From Dysidea avara (lineage: Eukaryota; Porifera; Demospongiae; Dictyoceratida; Dysideidae), in NCBI RefSeq assembly GCF_963678975.1, contig NC_089274.1, positions 49,856,900 through 49,920,899 on the forward strand: DNA of 64,000 nt, in the 5' to 3' direction. The notes beneath the pieces were generated by a model. That model was not told the DNA's origin and did not search any database. It saw only the letters and a list, made by a program, of their open reading frames with translations. How positions within the stretch are numbered: position 1 is the first letter of the stretch; each line of letters opens with the position of its first letter. Below are positions 26,901-45,633 of the stretch, in pieces. A program made the position numbers and the translations under genes.

Positions 26901-29900
26901 CTTCACCAGTTAACACCAGGTCACCATTAATACAGCTGGGTAGACTACTTCACCAGTTAACACCAGGTCCCCATTAATACAGCTGGGTAGACTACTTCAC
27001 CAGTTAACAACAGGTCCCCATTAATACAGCTGGGTAGACTACTTCACCAGTTAACACCAGGTCACCATTAATACAGCTGGGTAGACTACTTCACCAGTTA
27101 ACAACAGGTCCCCATTAATACAGCTGGGTAGACTACTTCACCAGTTAACACCAGGTCACCATTAATACAGCTGGGTAGACTACTTCACCAGTTAACACCA
27201 GGTCCTCATTAATACAGCTGGGTAGACTACTTCACCAGTTAACACCAGGTCCTCATTAATACAGCTGGGTAGACTACTTCACCAGTTAACACCAGGTCCT
27301 CATTAATACAGCTGGGTAGACTACTTCACCAGTTAACACCAGGTCCTCATTAATACAGCTGGGTAGACTACTTCACCAGTTAACACCAGGTCACCATTAA
27401 TACAGCTGGGTAGACTACTTCACCAGTTAACAACAGGTCCTCATTAATACAGCTGGGTAGACTACTTCACCAGTTAACACCAGGTCCTCATTAATACAGC
27501 TGGGTAGACTACTTCACCAGTTAACACCAGGTCACCATTAATACAGCTGGGTAGACTACTTCACCAGTTAACAACAGGTCCCCATTAATACAGCTGGGTA
27601 GACTACTTCTCCAGTTAACACCAGGTCCCCATTAATACAGCTGGGTAGACTACTTCACCAGTTAACACCAGGTCACCATTAATACAGCTGGGTAGACTAC
27701 TTTACCAGTTAACACCAGGTCCCCATTAATACAGCTGGGTAGACTACTTCACCAGTTAACACCAGGTCACCATTAATACAGCTGGGTAGGCTACTTCACC
27801 AGTTAACAACAGGTCCCCATTAATACAGCTGGGTAGACTACTTCACCAGTTAACACCAGGTCACCATTAATACAGCTGGGTAGACTACTTCACCAGTTAA
27901 CAACAGGTCCCCATTAATACAGCTGGGTAGACTACTTCCCCAGTTAACACCAGGTCACCATTAATACAGCTGGGTAAACTACTTCACCAGTTAACACCAG
28001 GTCCCCATTAATACAGCTGGGTAGACTACTTCACCAGTTAACACCAGGTCACCATTAATACAGCTGGGTAGGCTACTTCACCAGTTAACAACAGGTCCCC
28101 ATTAATACAGCTGGGTAGACTACTTCTCCAGTTAACACCAGGTCCCCATTAATACAGATGGGTAGACTACTTCACCAGTTAACACCAGGTCACCATTAAT
28201 ACAGCTGGGTAGACTACTTCCCCAGTTAACACCAGGTCACCATTAATACAGCTAGGTAGACTACTTCACCAGTTAACAACAGGTCACCATTAATACAGCT
28301 GGGTAGACTACTTCACCAGTTAACACCAGGTCCTCATTAATACAGCTGGGTAGACTACTTCACCAGTTAACAACAGGTCACCATTAATACAGCTGGGTAG
28401 ACTACTTCACCAGTTAACACCAGGTCCCCATTAATACAGCTGGGTAGACTACTTCACCAGTTAACAACAGGTCCCCATTAATACAGCTGGGTAGACTACT
28501 TCACCAGTTAACAACAGGTCATCATTAATACAGCTGGGTAGACTACTTCACCAGTTAACACCAGGTCACCATTAATACAGCTGGGTAGACTACTTCACCA
28601 GTTAACACCAGGTCACCATTAATACAGCTGGGGAGACTACTTCCCCAGGTCCGAATATGGTTGAAGCTGAAAGCCTGTACACCTGTTAATTCACATACAT
28701 GCAATACATAATAATAATAATCAGAGTGGTATACACAGCTCACAAGGGCTTAGCACTTACAGGTAGGGCTGAAACAAATACTCGAGAATTTTGGTACCTG
28801 GACAGTAAAATTGGTACTCGAGTACTCGTTAAGATCACATGACCCAGCTCACATGATGCATTTGCCATGCTATAGAGTGATTGGCATAATTTCTGTCAGG
28901 GACACTAACATCAGTACTTTAATACAGTGTGTGTATCATTGTTGTTACTTGAAAAGGCTGTAAACTGCTTAATTAAAGTCAGTATAAAACATGTCACATG
29001 GCAAGTAGCTAGTATTCGTAACTCTAGAGAGTACTCAAATACTAAACCATGATCATTTCTACAAGGGGAAAAGTAACAACATTATGAAAACACCACAGAA
29101 GCCACAATGCCCTTTACAAATCACATTAGCCATCCAGGGACTAATAACTCCAGACAGAGCCCTACAAGGGGTCACATGTACAGCTTCATACTCACCTTAG
29201 TGTTATCAGAGCTGAGGTCTAGTTGGACTGTATTATCCAGTGTAGTGGCCTGTAGTAAACCATTGTAATTAATTGGGTGCCTTTATGTGATGATACAGTA
29301 TTAATGTAGTTCTCCATAATGGAGAAAAGTACAAAGACTTCCCACAATAAATCCTGTTAATGTGGACACTTTAGAACATCCAGACACTTAGTTAAGATCC
29401 CAAAGTATCCCATAATACATAAACTAAGCTGGACAATTGGAAGTTAGGACATCTTACTAATCAGGACACCTTAGTTATTCTAGCTACACTGATCTACATA
29501 CACTTCACCTCAAAGTCTTCTTCGTAGTTTCCAGTGAACTTGGCATCTATTATTATATTATACAAGTCACATGATCCCATATAGCTCATAGCAACATACC
29601 AGGTGCTGGTACATGTACCACATCTCCATCTGATGTGGTCACTTCATAAGAGTGATGCCCCCACTTTAATCTCTCCTTCATTGGGGCTGTCTTTGCTCTA
29701 CTTTGAGTGTCATTGTTATCATGGTCACCAACTAACCTGTCACTGCCTGAACACACAGAGAGGTAGCCATGGTTACAATAATAAACACTAGTATACCAGC
29801 AGTTTTAGTGTTCCGGTTTGTGGCCTTCCTAGAGTGTCGTCGAACTGGTAGTTGTAAGCTAGCATTTGCTCCATTAAGGTATAGGGAAAACCCCTGTTCC

Positions 29901-30167
29901 CTTTGTTCTAATAGTTTCTGTTCATTGTTCTTGTTTTGTAGCTTCTTCATTATCCTTAATAGATATATCATATTAACTGGCTGTCAAGCCTCACAATGTG
30001 AACACATACTAAATCAACACTGACCTATGTCAAATGTTATCCTTACCTGTTCCTTTCCTGAAGCATTAGTAGGTATTCGCTGTGGCTACTTCCCTAGGTG
30101 GTCACATACTATCAGCAGCAGGTATGACTAATAAGCGCACCTTCTTTGCGCTGTTAGATGTTGTCAT
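5910..30167 (-). CDS. KATNIP: katanin-interacting protein (KATNIP/KIAA0556)-like, complete 29-exon gene
   Basis: A cilium-associated microtubule protein family (binds katanin; Joubert-syndrome gene in humans), built of DUF4457 repeats. Minus-strand exons, 5' to 3': 30167-30141, 30093-30047, 29954-29797, 29746-29600, 29546-29509, 29249-29196, 20407-20263, 20218-19960, 19906-19427, 19379-19304, 15869-15659, 15614-15560, 15484-15340, 14010-13916, 13865-13763, 13711-13617, 13568-13526, 13479-13321, 13277-13229, 12135-11958, 11097-10932, 10881-10812, 8802-8674, 8529-8419, 8368-8229, 8180-8079, 6300-6167, 6122-6031, 5980-5910. They sum to 3579 bp (1192 aa plus stop), with every junction GT/AG and phase-continuous. 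Diagnostic motifs: N-terminal LEQREQGFSLYLNGAN; three TWGDxxYxGLxG motifs near residues 585, 804 and 984; HMWLxP after each; WNYNKS twice and WNYAKT; ALRP near the C-terminus. It is shorter than the human protein (about 1600 aa). The start ATG (30167-30165) gives MTTSNSAKK. Exon borders in the low-complexity middle (20407-19304) are the least certain. Confidence 0.9.
6857..7733. repeat. 45-bp minisatellite (about 19 units) in KATNIP intron 26
   Basis: Unit begins AAGGTAGGTACGGCATGATT and has period 45. Variants alternate between GTAGGTACGG and GTAGATACGG or GTTAAGG and GATAAGG, suggesting higher-order duplication of about 90-180 bp. Because 45 is a multiple of three, a 284-codon open frame with a 15-residue repeat (TCNHAVPTLTTTLTV) runs on the minus strand, the sense strand of the host gene. 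It has no homology I recognise and sits in an intron between two phase-matched exons. Confidence 0.95.
8985..10605. repeat. inverted repeat pair in KATNIP intron 22
   Basis: About 210 bp at 8985-9235 recurs inverted at 10395-10605 (shared words include GGAATGAGCATGCAGTG and CCCAGTAGTGGGACTGGGCC on the minus sense). The arms enclose about 1.2 kb and nearly fill the 2009-bp intron. Either one large foldback transposon or two opposed copies of one repeat; no terminal duplication was verified. Confidence 0.6.
14041..14127. repeat. 28-bp tandem repeat, 3 units
   Basis: Three near-identical units of TATTAAGCCACACAATTCAC plus AGTAC..., in KATNIP intron 13. Confidence 0.8.
14624..14994. repeat. 31-bp minisatellite (about 12 units) in KATNIP intron 13
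   Basis: Unit contains AACAAGTCACCCAGTAGAGG then GTTAGCAACTT, period 31. Variation is limited to GAG/GGG and CTT/CTG/CAT positions, indicating recent expansion. Confidence 0.95.
16131..16631. mobile_element. hAT-like non-autonomous element in KATNIP intron 10
   Basis: A 501-bp element with perfect 15-bp terminal inverted repeats (CATGGGGCCAAGTAC) and subterminal arrays of AAGTACTTGTA-type words at both ends. The flanks (TTAGCAGA and TTTGCATT) match at only about five of eight bases, so the target duplication is decayed or unproven. No transposase is seen. Confidence 0.65.
16975..17463. repeat. 34-bp minisatellite (about 14 units) in KATNIP intron 10
   Basis: Unit ACAGCAACACATCCTCAACA plus TCTCCAATAGTTAT, period 34, almost identical between copies; a three-copy 19-bp repeat (AACTATCTAAAATGACAGG) lies just before it at 16808-16870. 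Confidence 0.95.
17740..17972. mobile_element. foldback MITE, family G copy 1
   Basis: A near-complete palindrome of about 233 bp: left arm from AATTTAAAAATAAAGTAGGG, right arm ending CCCTACTTCATTTTTAAATT. A second copy lies at 61331-61524. Transcribed, it would form a hairpin with arms of about 100 nt. Confidence 0.75.
18385..18850. repeat. dispersed repeat H copy 1
   Basis: Contains segments that recur at 61861-61915 and 62217-62360 (shared words GATATGGTTTC, GCCTGATTGAAGAT, CCCCAAAAGGCACATCCCAC, GTGGCGTAAAATGGTGGC). It follows foldback G in both loci, suggesting one larger composite element. No recognised protein. Confidence 0.65.
20444..20856. repeat. 19-bp minisatellite (about 22 units) in KATNIP intron 6
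   Basis: Unit CCCATTCCAATGTATATAA with occasional ATATATA variants. It begins only about 36 bp from the splice acceptor of the exon ending at 20407. Period 19 with a stop-free minus-strand unit leaves all three minus frames open, an artefact of the repeat. Confidence 0.97.
21791..21838. mobile_element. short hairpin repeat copy 1
   Basis: Inverted repeat ACCAAGAGTTCATAATATT / AATATTATGAACTCTTGGT around a short loop. A second copy lies at 45528-45559, so this is probably a minimal MITE. Confidence 0.6.
21868..22596. repeat. 47-bp minisatellite, left part (about 15 units)
   Basis: Unit ATTAATACAGCTGGGTAGAC plus TACTTCACCAGTTAACACCAGGTCACC, period 47. The array is interrupted by the LTR retrotransposon at 22597 and resumes at 26850 in the same register after the target duplication. 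Confidence 0.97.
22597..22721 (+). repeat. 5' LTR
   Basis: 125 bp, TGTAGT...ACTACA, nearly identical to 26725-26849. The sequence just after it (AACTGGCGACGGAAG) is where a tRNA primer site is expected; the matching tRNA was not identified. Confidence 0.95.
22722..23951 (+). pseudogene. retrotransposon gag-protease reading frame
   Basis: The open frame runs from inside the 5' LTR to a TAA at 23949-23951. It has a gag-like helical region, two CCHC zinc knuckles (CYRCGQSGHKADSC and CHGCGKKGHIRKVC) that bind nucleic acid, then an aspartic protease with the DTGA active-site motif near 23586 and LLGRDWL near its end. There is no in-frame ATG near the expected gag start; the first lies well inside at about 22916. 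The codon in the usual place is CTG, so initiation is non-AUG, upstream, or lost. The frame stops where reverse transcriptase should begin. Confidence 0.85.
23924..26650 (+). pseudogene. retrotransposon pol frame (RT, RNase H, integrase), stop-interrupted
   Basis: This frame overlaps the gag-protease frame by 28 bases in the -1 register. Reverse transcriptase shows FSKLDLSQAYQQ and the catalytic YIDD near 24430; RNase H shows AADASAYG and TDHRPL. The integrase has an H/H and CLPC zinc-binding domain, a first catalytic Asp (VHMDF) and a second (VSDN). A TGA at 25889-25891 falls immediately after VSDN, before the catalytic Glu (LAERFVQ); the same frame continues to 26650. As it stands integrase would be truncated and inactive. 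The register change at the protease/RT boundary could be an indel or a programmed frameshift; it is not at the gag/protease junction, where such signals are common. Confidence 0.9.
26725..26849 (+). repeat. 3' LTR
   Basis: 125 bp with two differences from the 5' LTR, preceded by the polypurine tract and followed by the ACTAC target duplication. Confidence 0.95.
26850..28648. repeat. 47-bp minisatellite, right part (about 38 units)
   Basis: Continuation of the array at 21868-22596, with the same unit and a handful of alternating variants (AACACC/AACAAC, GTCACC/GTCCCC/GTCCTC/GTCATC). About 54 units in total, all within KATNIP intron 6. Confidence 0.97.
28764..29063. mobile_element. dispersed repeat F copy 1 (degraded)
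   Basis: Begins TAGGGCTGAAACAAATACTC and shares most of its length with 37391-37668 (GTACTCGTTAAGATCACATG, CAGGGACACTAACATCAGTA, ACTCTAGAGAGTAC). The right end has lost the inverted GTTTCAGCCCTA seen in copy 2. In KATNIP intron 6. Confidence 0.6.
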
Positions 30168-30412
30168 GATGTCCTTATCCTTATCGTTTTAGCATGTAAA
30201 CAATTCTCCCAATTAAAGCCTCCCATGAAGACTACAGCCAAGCTATACCAGGTCGTAGTATAGTACTCCACAATACTTACTCGTTACGTTATAACTGATG
30301 CGTGGTGGAACGATGAGGTAAAGTCGTTCCTTGCCCAGTGCTTGCTGCCGTTATATTTCACCTCGTCTTTATAGTTGAAGTGCGCATTTAATAGAAAAGG
30401 AGCGACCAGACG
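30168..30412. promoter_or_regulatory. candidate bidirectional promoter, KATNIP / DNAJC11
   Basis: Only 245 bp separate the two divergent start codons, so both promoters and 5' UTRs must fit here. It contains an imperfect inverted repeat GGAACGATGAGGTAAAGTCGTTCC split around AGGTA. No TATA box is evident at a standard position. Shared regulation is inferred from spacing only. Confidence 0.55.
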
Positions 30413-39290
<8,878 letters not shown>

Positions 39291-39625
39291 ATGTTACTAT
39301 GGTTGCATATTATTAGGAGTCAATTTCTGTCACAATTTCACATGATAAATCCCTCATTATTGCTAATTAATGATTCTGTGTAGAGAGTGCAGAGGTCCAA
39401 CATGTTGGAGTAATGGGTTACAACCAATCATGCACAAATTTTGTACCTTTTAAAATATTAGGAATCTTAACTTAGTGTTGGACACTCAAGGTGTCATTAT
39501 GTTCACAGTAACTTCACAAAGCAACATGTCCTCTTCCAGTTATGTAAGGGATAGTCCCTCTCATAAAAGAGGGACTATCCGTTAACGTTGGCATGGTTTA
39601 TCTAGGAGGTCTGGGGACTACTGAG

Positions 39626-39956
39626 TAGGGCTGGGGGATAGTATGAACATATCGGGATAGTATCACTATCGCCTATCGTTAGAAAAATTACTATTGGACA
39701 GTAATTAGTATGTAAAAATATGTAGATATTACTGCAAAATGCCTTTTAAAATAATATTTGGGAGTAAAAATTAGTCTAAAAGGGTTGCTTGTCTCTTAGT
39801 GAAAACATATCCATAAGTAACATACCTACTTGCATATCTCTTTGAAGGTGATAAGTAGAAAATAGGTGAATTTTCACTATCGTTGTGCTTTCATCTATCG
39901 TGAACAGTGTCTTACTATCGTTCGGAAATTGAAAAATCCACTATCGCCCAGCCCTA
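39626..39956. mobile_element. hAT-type MITE, 8-bp TSD CTACTGAG
   Basis: A 331-bp element, TIR TAGGGCTGGGxGATAGT at both ends, with an exact 8-bp duplication CTACTGAG at 39618-39625 and 39957-39964. Subterminal ACTATCG words recur. No transposase. Confidence 0.85.
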
Positions 39957-40257
39957 CTACTGAGGTTTAATTTTGACTGGACTTTGTTGAGCCAGTCTAC
40001 CACTGTCAGTGAAATCTTTATTTTCTAGCTGGTACTATATATCTGTTGTGAAGGGCAGCAAGGGGTAACATTCAGAGGCTGTAAGTTGTATAATACTATT
40101 AGACTAAACTGATGATAACTGAAACTGCAATGCTGCTTCACAAAATTCTCATCAGGAAAGGGTAGTTTTTATTGTTGGGGATTTCTGGTTCATACTTTTT
40201 GTCATTTATAAAGAACTTATTTATGTACAACTTTATGTGCAAATACAAGTATACAGA

Positions 40258-40336
40258 AGGGATATAAGTTACAGGTTTAATGAGGGATATAAGTTACAGG
40301 TTTAATGAGGGATATAAGTTACAGGTTTAATGAGGT
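40258..40336. repeat. 25-bp tandem repeat, 3 units
   Basis: Three copies of GGGATATAAGTTACAGGTTT plus AATGA. Confidence 0.85.
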
Positions 40337-40947
40337 AAATGTAGAACTTGGATCAAGTGAGGATGCAGCCTGCCAGAAGTTGGTAGCTGTTAATTTATTG
40401 TTTTAGTTGCAAAAGGAAGTGTTTTAACCCAACATCAAGTTTGTAACTACAGCTGGCCTACTGTATAGAATAGCTGATGTTGTCATATGGTTCATGGTGT
40501 AAGCAATGGTAGATGATTGGTACAATGACAGGTCAAGATGAAAAGGTATTCAATTCAGCATACACAATGATATTTGTTTCCTAATCCAACAAGTGAAAGT
40601 GTTACAATGTAATACTCTCAATAGCACCTTGACGTATTATATTGAAATACATCAAGTGATTAGCCAATAGAAGCAGTTTGTCAAGCTTCCTTGACAAAAA
40701 CCTGTAATACTAATTTGATTGGCTAAAATAATGTGGTGTGTTTCTATTAGAAGTAAATGTCCGACTTGACAACTAGTGTTAACATATAATTATAGTGATG
40801 CCCCATGGCATAGCAACAATATGGTTGCTAAGGTAAATGTCATTTTGATACCATAGCAACAGTTGCTAAGTGTGATTGGTCTTTTGCAGTGGTTTTTTGA
40901 ATTTCTGTTGCCTAGTAACAGTTGCTATGGTTGTCGGATTAATTTAC

Positions 40948-41086
40948 AATAGGATGGATGGCTGTGGTATTCGGGATTAATAGTTCTCGAATTGTAAACA
41001 GAAAGGAAATAGTGGGAGGCTTTCACTCCTTCCTGTTTACAATGCTCGCACTATTAATCCCAAATACCACAGCCATCCGTCCTATT
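40948..41086. mobile_element. foldback MITE (139 bp)
   Basis: Arms AATAGGATGGATGGCTGTGG... and ...CCACAGCCATCCGTCCTATT pair over about 36 bp, around an inner GTAAACAG/CTGTTTAC pair. It ends 19 bp before the hAT element at 41106. Confidence 0.7.
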
Positions 41087-41105
41087 ACATAATTATACTA
41101 ATATG

Positions 41106-41577
41106 CAGTGTTGGGAGTAACGCGTTACATAATATTATTACTTTTGTGGTAACTAAGTAATATAACGAAATACACTATAAAAACAGGTAATATAACTCAA
41201 GTTACTTTACTTACTAATGTAACGTGTTACCTAAGTAATATATTTACTGTAACGAGTCTAATATTATTACAAGTAACGAAGTTACTAATCTCGTTAGTTA
41301 TCCTCTGAGTAATGCCTAGCCACAAAAAAGTAATGAAGCCTACTGAATAAAGCTTATTCACCAGCTTCTTACTTATAACCAAGATTTGTACATTGTCCAA
41401 CAACGTAATCATGTCACGTGATAAAGTGGTAGTTTCACATGTGACAGTTTAAGGCTGTGGACACAAAGTAATATAATATTATTATAGTATCTTTATTTTA
41501 TGGGTAATGTAACTAAATAGTTCAGTTGCAAGTAATATGTAACTAGTTACTTTTACAAAGTAACTTGCCCATCACTG
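41106..41577. mobile_element. hAT-type MITE family B, 8-bp TSD CTAATATG
   Basis: A 472-bp element beginning CAGTGTTGGGAGTAACGCGT and ending in an inverted ...CATCACTG, with exact duplication CTAATATG at 41098-41105 and 41578-41585. Rich in GTAACGCGTTAC-like words. A diverged second copy at 62536-63509 carries a further insertion. Confidence 0.9.
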
Positions 41578-42390
41578 CTAATATGTAGTTTAGAAGAGCT
41601 GTAATTGATGAATGTATGGTTGACTGTTCTATTAGAGCATTTCAATTTTAACAGCTTTACTTCTGAAATACAATTAAAATTTTTACCCTCTCTTGTAGGA
41701 GATTAATTAGGTCTTCCCTTCTTGTCTTTTCATTGTCCATGAGTGTGCTTCGATTGCACCTAAACTGTATATCTTCCACTAGCTCACAGTGAGGGGGTGT
41801 TTCACCCATGGACCCCACTAAATCTGCCCTTGAATTACCAAAGAGGTTGATCCAGTGGCTTTGTGTTCTGTATGCAGTGACTGCTCTATTAGAATTTAAA
41901 ACTGGTACCTGGCAGATTTCATATTATTCATCGTGTACACCTGTACATTTATCATAAAGACTGATCCAAGACTGCAAAGTGACTACCCTGTGTGTCAGTG
42001 CAAGAACAATGATAGAGAAGTCTGCAACACTACATACACTAACTATAGAGCGTAGGCTCTAATATCTATGCACGAACATTATAGGAGGGTGCCATGGGGA
42101 TACAGGAATTGGCAAGGAAAGGGTTCACACACACGCCAGTGAATAGTTTCCCAATAAGACAATGAGTGGAGTCCTTAAAGTCTAGCAGAGTAGTCCAGAA
42201 CACAAAATGACTAACACATGACTGCATTGGAAGATCAAGCATGCTTAGAAGTGATTTGATCTCAGGGAATTGACAACTTAATAGCTCTTGAGCAGCTCTA
42301 CAACATGCTGCTGTGTACTAATTATAATTTATATTTCATAAAATATACAACTGATGATAAAAACAATAAATAATTTACAATGTCACATCA

Positions 42391-43214
42391 CTATGTGATC
42401 ATGACATCATCATCACTGACATCATCAATGACATCATCATCATCAAGGTCTTCCTCATTGATCAAGGCCAATACTTGCTCATAATACCTATTGGGTCATT
42501 AGATCAACAAAGGGATCACATGATCTCATATCAACCTCTTTGTCCTGCTGTGACACCTCCGTCTTATTATGACAATGGTTACTATGATAACTACAAGCAT
42601 CCCTAGAACTCCTCCCCCACATACTAATATGATCAAATTAATGCCACTATCATGTTTGTCTCTGCCTGGGGGTGTGTTGTACGCTGTAACCAGAGTATGA
42701 TTGATACATAGAGAAGTCGTAAGCCAAGGATAGAAAACTTTTATTATGTACACTTACAGTTTGGTAAAGTGTGTCAAGCTCATGGATTGGTGTGGGTAAG
42801 GAATAAATCTTGTCCTGGCAGTGATAGTTAAATGAACATTACCAGAAAGTGCCTATCAACTGTCAGTGGTTTGTAATTTGATAAGGTCTCAACAATACAT
42901 GTGATAGTTTTCTATCCTGGCCCTTGACTGATAAGTGACTGGATGAACACACTATACACAGTCAATGACATACTCATTACACAGACGGATAGACTCACTA
43001 TTATTACACATAGCTGTACAGTGTGATAAATTATTGAAGACTGCAGCAGTCTCATTGGGTATATAGCAGTCACTAGGCAACAATTGGCATGTTTTGTTGT
43101 AGTAATACTGTGGTGGGTGTGTCCTTATGATGTCATCACATACTAATGGGTATGGCTCCTCACACACTACACAAGACAAACCATTGATCATGTGATACAC
43201 AAGAGGTGTGTGTT
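42391..43214 (-). CDS. cysteine-rich single-pass membrane protein, 3' exons
   Basis: Family not recognised. Minus-strand exons: 43214-42960 (5' border tentative), 42683-42536 and 42487-42391 (stop TAG); the last two junctions are phase-exact. The first exon encodes an extracellular-looking segment with eight cysteines (SCVVCEEPYPLVC ... HCTAMC ... LC) and four N-glycosylation sequons (NKT, NET, NLS, NNS). The second begins YNTPPGRDKH and contains a transmembrane helix (LIILVCGGGVLGMLVVIIVT) followed by a basic stop-transfer stretch (IRRRCHSRTKR). The third is a short acidic tail (EEDLDDDDVIDDVSDDD). The predicted topology is type I. Choosing the phase-1 donor at 42960 leaves an even number of cysteines, which supports it. 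A signal-peptide exon should lie upstream but was not found; a hAT element occupies 43346-44862. Confidence 0.55.
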
Positions 43215-43345
43215 CTATTAGAGTGATTGAATTTATATGGAAACAGTTCCCACCCAATCTTTAAAGAGCAATCCAAGAGCATTGCATTCTGGGTCATGTG
43301 AGCCATCTAATTTAACTAAACTCTCGGTTATCCGAACCCTTTTGT

Positions 43346-44862
43346 TAGAGCTGTACTGATATGGGTTTTTGGCATGTACCGATATCCGATATGAATACCA
43401 CCAAAAGAAGCCGATAACCGATAGTCAATCCGATATTTGCATTACAAACAAAAGTCATAGATAATCTATGCATTTACCTACTCTACAACAACATGTGGAT
43501 ATATTCATTGCTCACTCTATGCCTGTGGTGATAGTGGCTTGGGTTTCTATTGTGCAATCCAGACAATTCAGCACCCACAAACATTTTATGCATACTCCCA
43601 TGAAGCCTTAAACGGATATTTCTGCATTACTCCGCATTTTATTGGCTTCTGTGAACTCTGGTACAGTAGGTTTCCTTGGCTATCCTGTGACTGTTGTTTT
43701 ATATTACAAAGGTACTATATAACTGCTTCATTTAAGCATAGATAATAGAGTACTTAAAAGGGATAGGAAACGCAATAACGTGACATCACAAAATACGTAC
43801 ATTTCTTTTGGAATTCCGTGTATTACATCACGAACATACTCGTTACGCTTGCTGCGCTTGTATCAAAGAGAAACAAATTGTTGTAACGACAGGATTTTGC
43901 AACCAACAACTGTGAAAACTTCGCTACAATGAATTCAAGTAAGTAATCGAGGGGACTAGGATGGTACCAACCCTCAAGGAAGTTGTGCGCAAGATTGAAA
44001 GTGAAAAAAAACGGCCCAAAAATTACTTTAAACCACTTTACTTTCTTCGTAAATATATTCTATCCTTTTAACTGTGATAAACCTATTCCTTACCATTTAA
44101 CAGAGAGAACCAGAGGAAGTATCAGAGCAAAACAGGAACTGTTGCTTGAAGAAACGACTAAGTATCTTCAATTTTTTACCAAAAGTTTAAACCACCTTGC
44201 AGTACAACGCAACAGTAAAAGAGTGTGTTTGTGACACGTCTAGCTTACCACAAGATTCGAAAGTGGAACCGGCTATAAAAGAAGTGGTATGGACGAGGCA
44301 TGAAGGTACTATGAGCGAAAGTATGACAGCGTGTAACAATCACGGTTAATGCGATACGCTTTGTTACAAAATCTATGGTCTGAATTCTCTCGCCAAAATC
44401 TCTCACAAAGGCCTAAATACTTGCTGTAGTCTGTTGGATTACTATTTATGCTGCTTAGAACACTAATTCTCATGCTTGAGCACAAAACTGTCTTGTCTTT
44501 TCAAGTCACGCGTAACGGAAATCAAACCGGAAATAGCTTGCGTTTCCTATCCCTTTACTCTATTATCTATGATTTAAGACTGATAAGCTTTACTTTCCAG
44601 CAACAAAGATTAGAATCGCGTATATTTGTATGGCTTCTCGTAGCATTTGCTGTACAGTGAACAATAAGCCACTGGCACTAAACAGCTACATGGATAACGT
44701 AGAAAACCAATATATAATCCGTTTATGTACAAACTATTGCTGCTGTATAAATATCGGTAGCGATATCAATCCTCCTACTGTTCTGTACCGATACCGATAT
44801 CGGTAAAAAATGCCATATCGGTGGCCGATATTTTGGCTGATCCGATTATCGGTACAGCTCTA
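43346..44862. mobile_element. hAT-type non-autonomous element (1.5 kb), 8-bp TSD CCTTTTGT
   Basis: TIR TAGAGCTGTACYGATA at both ends (one mismatch) with exact duplication CCTTTTGT at 43338-43345 and 44863-44870. Subterminal GATATCGG words repeat inward. Internal open frames (43983-44234 among others) have no transposase features I recognise. It is inserted in another repeat whose ends, CTCGGTTATCCGAAC near 43320 and GGATAACTGAGGGTCTA near 44985, are themselves inverted. Confidence 0.88.
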
Positions 44863-45527
44863 CCTTTTGTTCTCAGGCAATGAGCTCTGTTGAAATACTC
44901 TAATAGAACGTACTCCTATACACTAAAATACTCTAATAGAACAGTCATTTCCAATTTCGGATAAACGAGGGTACGGATAACTGAGGGTCTATTGTATCTA
45001 GTTAGTAAAACATAATCCCCCCCCCCCCCCCCCCCCCCTCACTGCTATTTTGAGTATTGGAGGATGAGAAAGACTGTGCTAATGATAAGTTCTGATAACA
45101 AAACTCATTTTCACAATAAACAATATTATCTTAATAATGAAATATTAGCACAGAGTACTATGATACAAGAACAGTTTTGAGTAAAGGGCTAGCTAGTATC
45201 TCTTGGAAAAAATAGCATTACCACAGCTAATAGTGACCTTATACTAATAAGTACCATCTGCCTGCTTTTAATATAAAATAGTCTACGGAGATTTACTATT
45301 ATCTTGAGATATTGATAATACATCTTTATCACAATAATTACACAGGTATCACAATAATGACACAGGTATCACGATAATCTCGTCATTATTATCACACAGT
45401 CCCCATAGAAACTACTAATAATACTTGTGTGGCCTGAACTAAATTTTCTGCTAACTAATTGACTCATGTCTCCAGCCAAGCATAATTCGACCATGTGGGC
45501 TTGACCAACCACAGCAGTTAGTATCAT

Positions 45528-45559
45528 CAAGAGTTCATAATATTATTATGAACTCTTGG
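45528..45559. mobile_element. short hairpin repeat copy 2
   Basis: CAAGAGTTCATAATATTATTATGAACTCTTG-type palindrome, the same arms as 21791-21838. Confidence 0.55.
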
Positions 45560-45602
45560 TATCATGGATCTACCTTTTGTATCTCCACCCACTGCATAAG
45601 TG

Positions 45603-45608
45603 TTTATT
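45603..45608 (-). terminator. polyadenylation signal for the 43-aa candidate gene
   Basis: AATAAA on the minus strand, about 25 bases beyond the TGA at 45636-45634. Confidence 0.4.
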
Positions 45609-45633
45609 AGTGGTATAAACTCACAGCATGGCT

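Noticed and set aside
21868-28648. CRISPR-like regular repeats
   Set aside because: Units are directly adjacent with no unique spacers, the host is an intron of an animal gene and there are no cas genes; these are minisatellites.
42725-42830. Extra exon (DKIYSLPTPIHELDTLYQT) between the Cys-rich and membrane exons
   Set aside because: It has a good GTAAGT donor, but its open frame ends in phase 0 while the membrane exon needs phase 1, and the phase that would fit contains a stop.
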